Part shown: one piece after another, positions 62,416 to 64,000 of the stretch
How positions within the stretch are numbered: the first letter of the stretch is position 1
Layout: each line of letters opens with the position of its first letter
Assembly: GCA_039808645.1 (NCBI GenBank)
Contig: JBDHTL010000001.1
Span: 29,525-93,524 of the forward strand
Source: JAJXWB01 sp039808645
GTDB taxonomy: Bacteria; Pseudomonadota; Alphaproteobacteria; Rhizobiales; Beijerinckiaceae
Length of the DNA: 64,000 nucleotides
Direction of reading: 5' to 3'
Notes under the pieces: generated by a model
Told to the model about the DNA's origin: nothing
The model's database searches: none
The model's input: only the letters and a program-made list of their open reading frames with translations
Translations under genes and position numbers: made by a program

Positions 62416-62544
62416 ATCGGGATTGCCGGATGGCGAGTCAAGACAACGTCCGAAGCGCCTGCCGGGCCCGCGCGCACGCTCTTGTCGATTCCAGGCGCGC
62501 TGTGTATTTCCGGCAACGCTCGGCTCTCGCGCGAAGGAGAACGG

Positions 62545-63240
62545 ATGGACGTCGCGCTCGATTGCCCGGCGTCGAGGTCCGGCCTCACGATCGCCTGCGA
62601 TCGGCCCTTCCTGGTCGTCGGCCTGCCGACGCGCTGCGCGACCTTCGGCTGGTCGCTGTCGAATCCCGGATTTGCCGAAGCCTCGACAATCGTCTGGCTG
62701 GAAGTGCGCAACGCCGATCTGACGGCCGATGTCGATCCGCTGAAACTTCTTCGCACCAGGCTCGCGACGCGCGGCCTCGACAACGCCGTCGCCTTCATGA
62801 CATCGCGCGACGTCAGGCGGCGCCATGTCGCGCGCCGCGACGTGGAAGCGGTCGCTGCGACCTGCGTCGCCACCGTCGGCCTCGCCAACGGCGAGACCGT
62901 CGGCGCTAGGCGACGGATCGAGGCCTTTCCCGGCACGATCAACACGCTCGTGCATGTCTCGCGGCCGCTCGCCCAGGCCGCCTTCATCGAGGCGCTGTCC
63001 ATCGTCGCCGAAGCCCGCACGGCCGCCATCCTCGACACGGCGCATCTGCGGCGCGGGCCGCGGATCACCGGCACCGGAACGGATTGCATCGTCGTCGCGG
63101 CGCCGATCGGGCCGGAACCGGAATGCTGCGCCGGGCTGCACACCGCGGTCGGCGAGGCGATCGGCGGGGCTGTCTACGACGCCGTGCGCGAGGGCGCGGA
63201 GGTCTGGAGCGCGGAGACGGCGACGCCGCCAAATCCCTGA
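62545..63240 (+). CDS. cbiZ: CbiZ, adenosylcobinamide amidohydrolase
   Basis: The 231-residue protein has the CbiZ pattern, including NTLVHVSRPLAQAAFIEAL (near 135) and GTGTDCIVVAAPIGP (near 183). It cleaves adenosylpseudocobalamin or cobinamide to adenosylcobyric acid for re-entry into cobalamin assembly. Presence of CbiZ means that the cell can salvage incomplete or foreign corrinoids taken up by the receptor. AAGGAGAACGG precedes the ATG. It is divergent from btuB. Confidence 0.88.
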   Translation: MDVALDCPASRSGLTIACDRPFLVVGLPTRCATFGWSLSNPGFAEASTIVWLEVRNADLTADVDPLKLLRTRLATRGLDNAVAFMTSRDVRRRHVARRDVEAVAATCVATVGLANGETVGARRRIEAFPGTINTLVHVSRPLAQAAFIEALSIVAEARTAAILDTAHLRRGPRITGTGTDCIVVAAPIGPEPECCAGLHTAVGEAIGGAVYDAVREGAEVWSAETATPPNP

Positions 63241-63298
63241 TCGCGCCGGCGCATTGCGCCCTTGCGGCGCTTTCCGTATTGTCCGCCGCGATGGTTCT

Positions 63299-63497
63299 TC
63301 GGCCTGTCGCTGACGGGACGAAGTGAAACGGGAATGCGGCGCCGCCTTTCGGCGAAATCCGCAACTGCCCCCGCAACTGTGAGCGGCTAGGCCCGAAGCA
63401 GACAAGCCACTGGCTGCGATCCTCCTCCAGTTGGATCGCGCAGAGCCGGGAAGGCGGCGTCGGCGCCCGCGAACCGCAAGTCAGGAGACCGGCCATC
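63299..63497 (+). ncRNA. Cobalamin riboswitch controlling tonB
   Basis: The plus strand has the cobalamin blocks in order: GAAACGGGAATGCGGC, ACTGCCCCCGCAACTGTGAG, GCCACTGG, CCGGGAAGGCGGC, and the B12 box AGTCAGGAGACCGGCC. The tonB start is 60 bases downstream, so translation or transcription of the energy transducer is B12-controlled. Confidence 0.94.
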
Positions 63498-63556
63498 AGC
63501 AGCGCGCGCCCGGACGGGGTGTTCCGGAGATTGGCGCGCAGGAGCTGGAGGATGTC

Positions 63557-64000
63557 GTGCGCGTCGCGGAACCGCCGTATGAAGGGCTGAACGGCGCCGC
63601 TGCGCCCGCGGTTCTGCTTCCGCTCGCCGCCGCGGCCAAGGGCGGCGAGGCGCCGCCGTTCTCGATCCCGTGGGACCTTGCGCCCGCGATTCCCCCGCAT
63701 GTTCCGGTCGCCTCCGCCATCAAGCCCTATGCGGCTTTCGCCGTGTCGATCGCGCTGCATGTCTGCCTCGTCGCCGGCGCGCTGCGCCTGGCCGCCGACG
63801 ATTCGTCCTTCGGCGACAGCGATCTGGAGACGCCGATCGAAATCGTCGTCGGGCAGACGCCGGAGGCCGGCGCGGACGTCGCGTCGGCGGCGCAATCCGA
63901 CGCAATCCCCGATGCGGCGCCGTCGCCGGCCAAGGCCGCCGAAAAGCCCGCGCCGACAGATGCCGCGGCCGAAGCCGGACCGGCCGAGCAGCCGGCGCAG
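63557..64000 (+). CDS. tonB: TonB energy transducer, incomplete at the window end
   Basis: The gene starts at GTG 63557, which follows GGAGG with a five-base spacer; no ATG is available in this frame. The visible 148 residues have a Pro/Ala-rich start of about 55 residues, one transmembrane helix (YAAFAVSIALHVCLVAGALRL near 60-80), and an Ala-Pro-Glu-rich periplasmic linker typical of TonB. The C-terminal TonB domain lies beyond the window. It powers the BtuB-like receptor and shares its B12 control. The N-terminal cytoplasmic part is longer than usual. Confidence 0.82.
   Translation, partial: MRVAEPPYEGLNGAAAPAVLLPLAAAAKGGEAPPFSIPWDLAPAIPPHVPVASAIKPYAAFAVSIALHVCLVAGALRLAADDSSFGDSDLETPIEIVVGQTPEAGADVASAAQSDAIPDAAPSPAKAAEKPAPTDAAAEAGPAEQPAQ

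Noticed and set aside
60097..63240. A 1047-codon plus-strand frame running through the btuB antisense into cbiZ
   Set aside because: Only the last 231 codons (from 62545) look like protein, with a good ribosome binding site; the rest is antisense to btuB and the riboswitch.
1..64000. CRISPR arrays, tRNA or rRNA genes, insertion sequences, prophage
   Set aside because: No regularly spaced repeats, cloverleaf-like sequences, transposase or phage genes were recognised on either strand.

Overview
The window is GC-rich DNA from an alphaproteobacterium, most likely of the Hyphomicrobiales (Rhizobiales). This rests on ArsR-type persulfide sensors of the SqrR/BigR kind, the palindromic extragenic repeats and the general gene style. 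No rRNA or tRNA gene is visible that would settle the taxon. Almost all sequence is coding, in tight operons that often share ATGA or GTGA stop/start overlaps.

Positions 1-30.9 kb form a sulfur-oxidation island. Two ArsR sensors with the SqrR cysteine pair (46-387 and 831-1253) stand at the left end. On the minus strand runs a complete reverse Dsr operon, read from 16052 leftward: dsrA-B-E-F-H-C-M-K-L-J-O-P-N, followed by cysG (siroheme synthesis) and an Mrp/ApbC ATPase. dsrEFH, dsrL and a two-cysteine dsrC mark it as the oxidative type. Divergent from dsrA lie a TauD-like dioxygenase, two small unknown genes and a DsrC paralogue that has lost its penultimate cysteine. Then, on the plus strand, come a sulfide:quinone oxidoreductase, two tandem SulP transporters, the cytoplasmic sulfite dehydrogenase soeABC, dsrE2 and tusA. 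A FadL-type outer-membrane barrel closes the island. In outline, persulfide sulfur is carried by TusA/DsrE2/DsrEFH to DsrC and oxidised by DsrAB to sulfite, and SoeABC oxidises the sulfite to sulfate, which SulP proteins may export. Six intergenic regions of the island carry the hexamer GAATAT at or beside a promoter core, which suggests a shared SqrR-like regulon.

Positions 31.0-35.9 kb hold a TetR-RND-membrane fusion protein efflux operon.

Positions 35.9-59.0 kb form a catabolic island for an aryl compound. It contains an OYE-family reductase, crotonase and MarR operon; an IorA/IorB-type 2-oxoacid:ferredoxin oxidoreductase with a second MarR; a third MarR; an opine-dehydrogenase-like protein; a 3-hydroxyacyl-CoA dehydrogenase; a Liv ABC importer with LivM fused to LivG; and a Rieske oxygenase operon. 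That last operon holds Rieske alpha and beta subunits, a CoA ligase, a thiolase-fold protein without thiolase catalytic residues, a DUF35-degenerate SDR fusion, an isatin-hydrolase-like cyclase and an active SDR. I propose, as inference, degradation of indole-3-acetate (or a similar arylacetate) through a CoA thioester, with a DUF35-dependent retro-aldol cleavage to isatin and hydrolysis to isatinate.

Positions 59.2-64.0 kb hold an orphan ModA, a TonB-dependent BtuB-like receptor behind a cobalamin riboswitch, CbiZ for cobinamide salvage, and a second cobalamin riboswitch in front of a TonB gene that runs off the right end.
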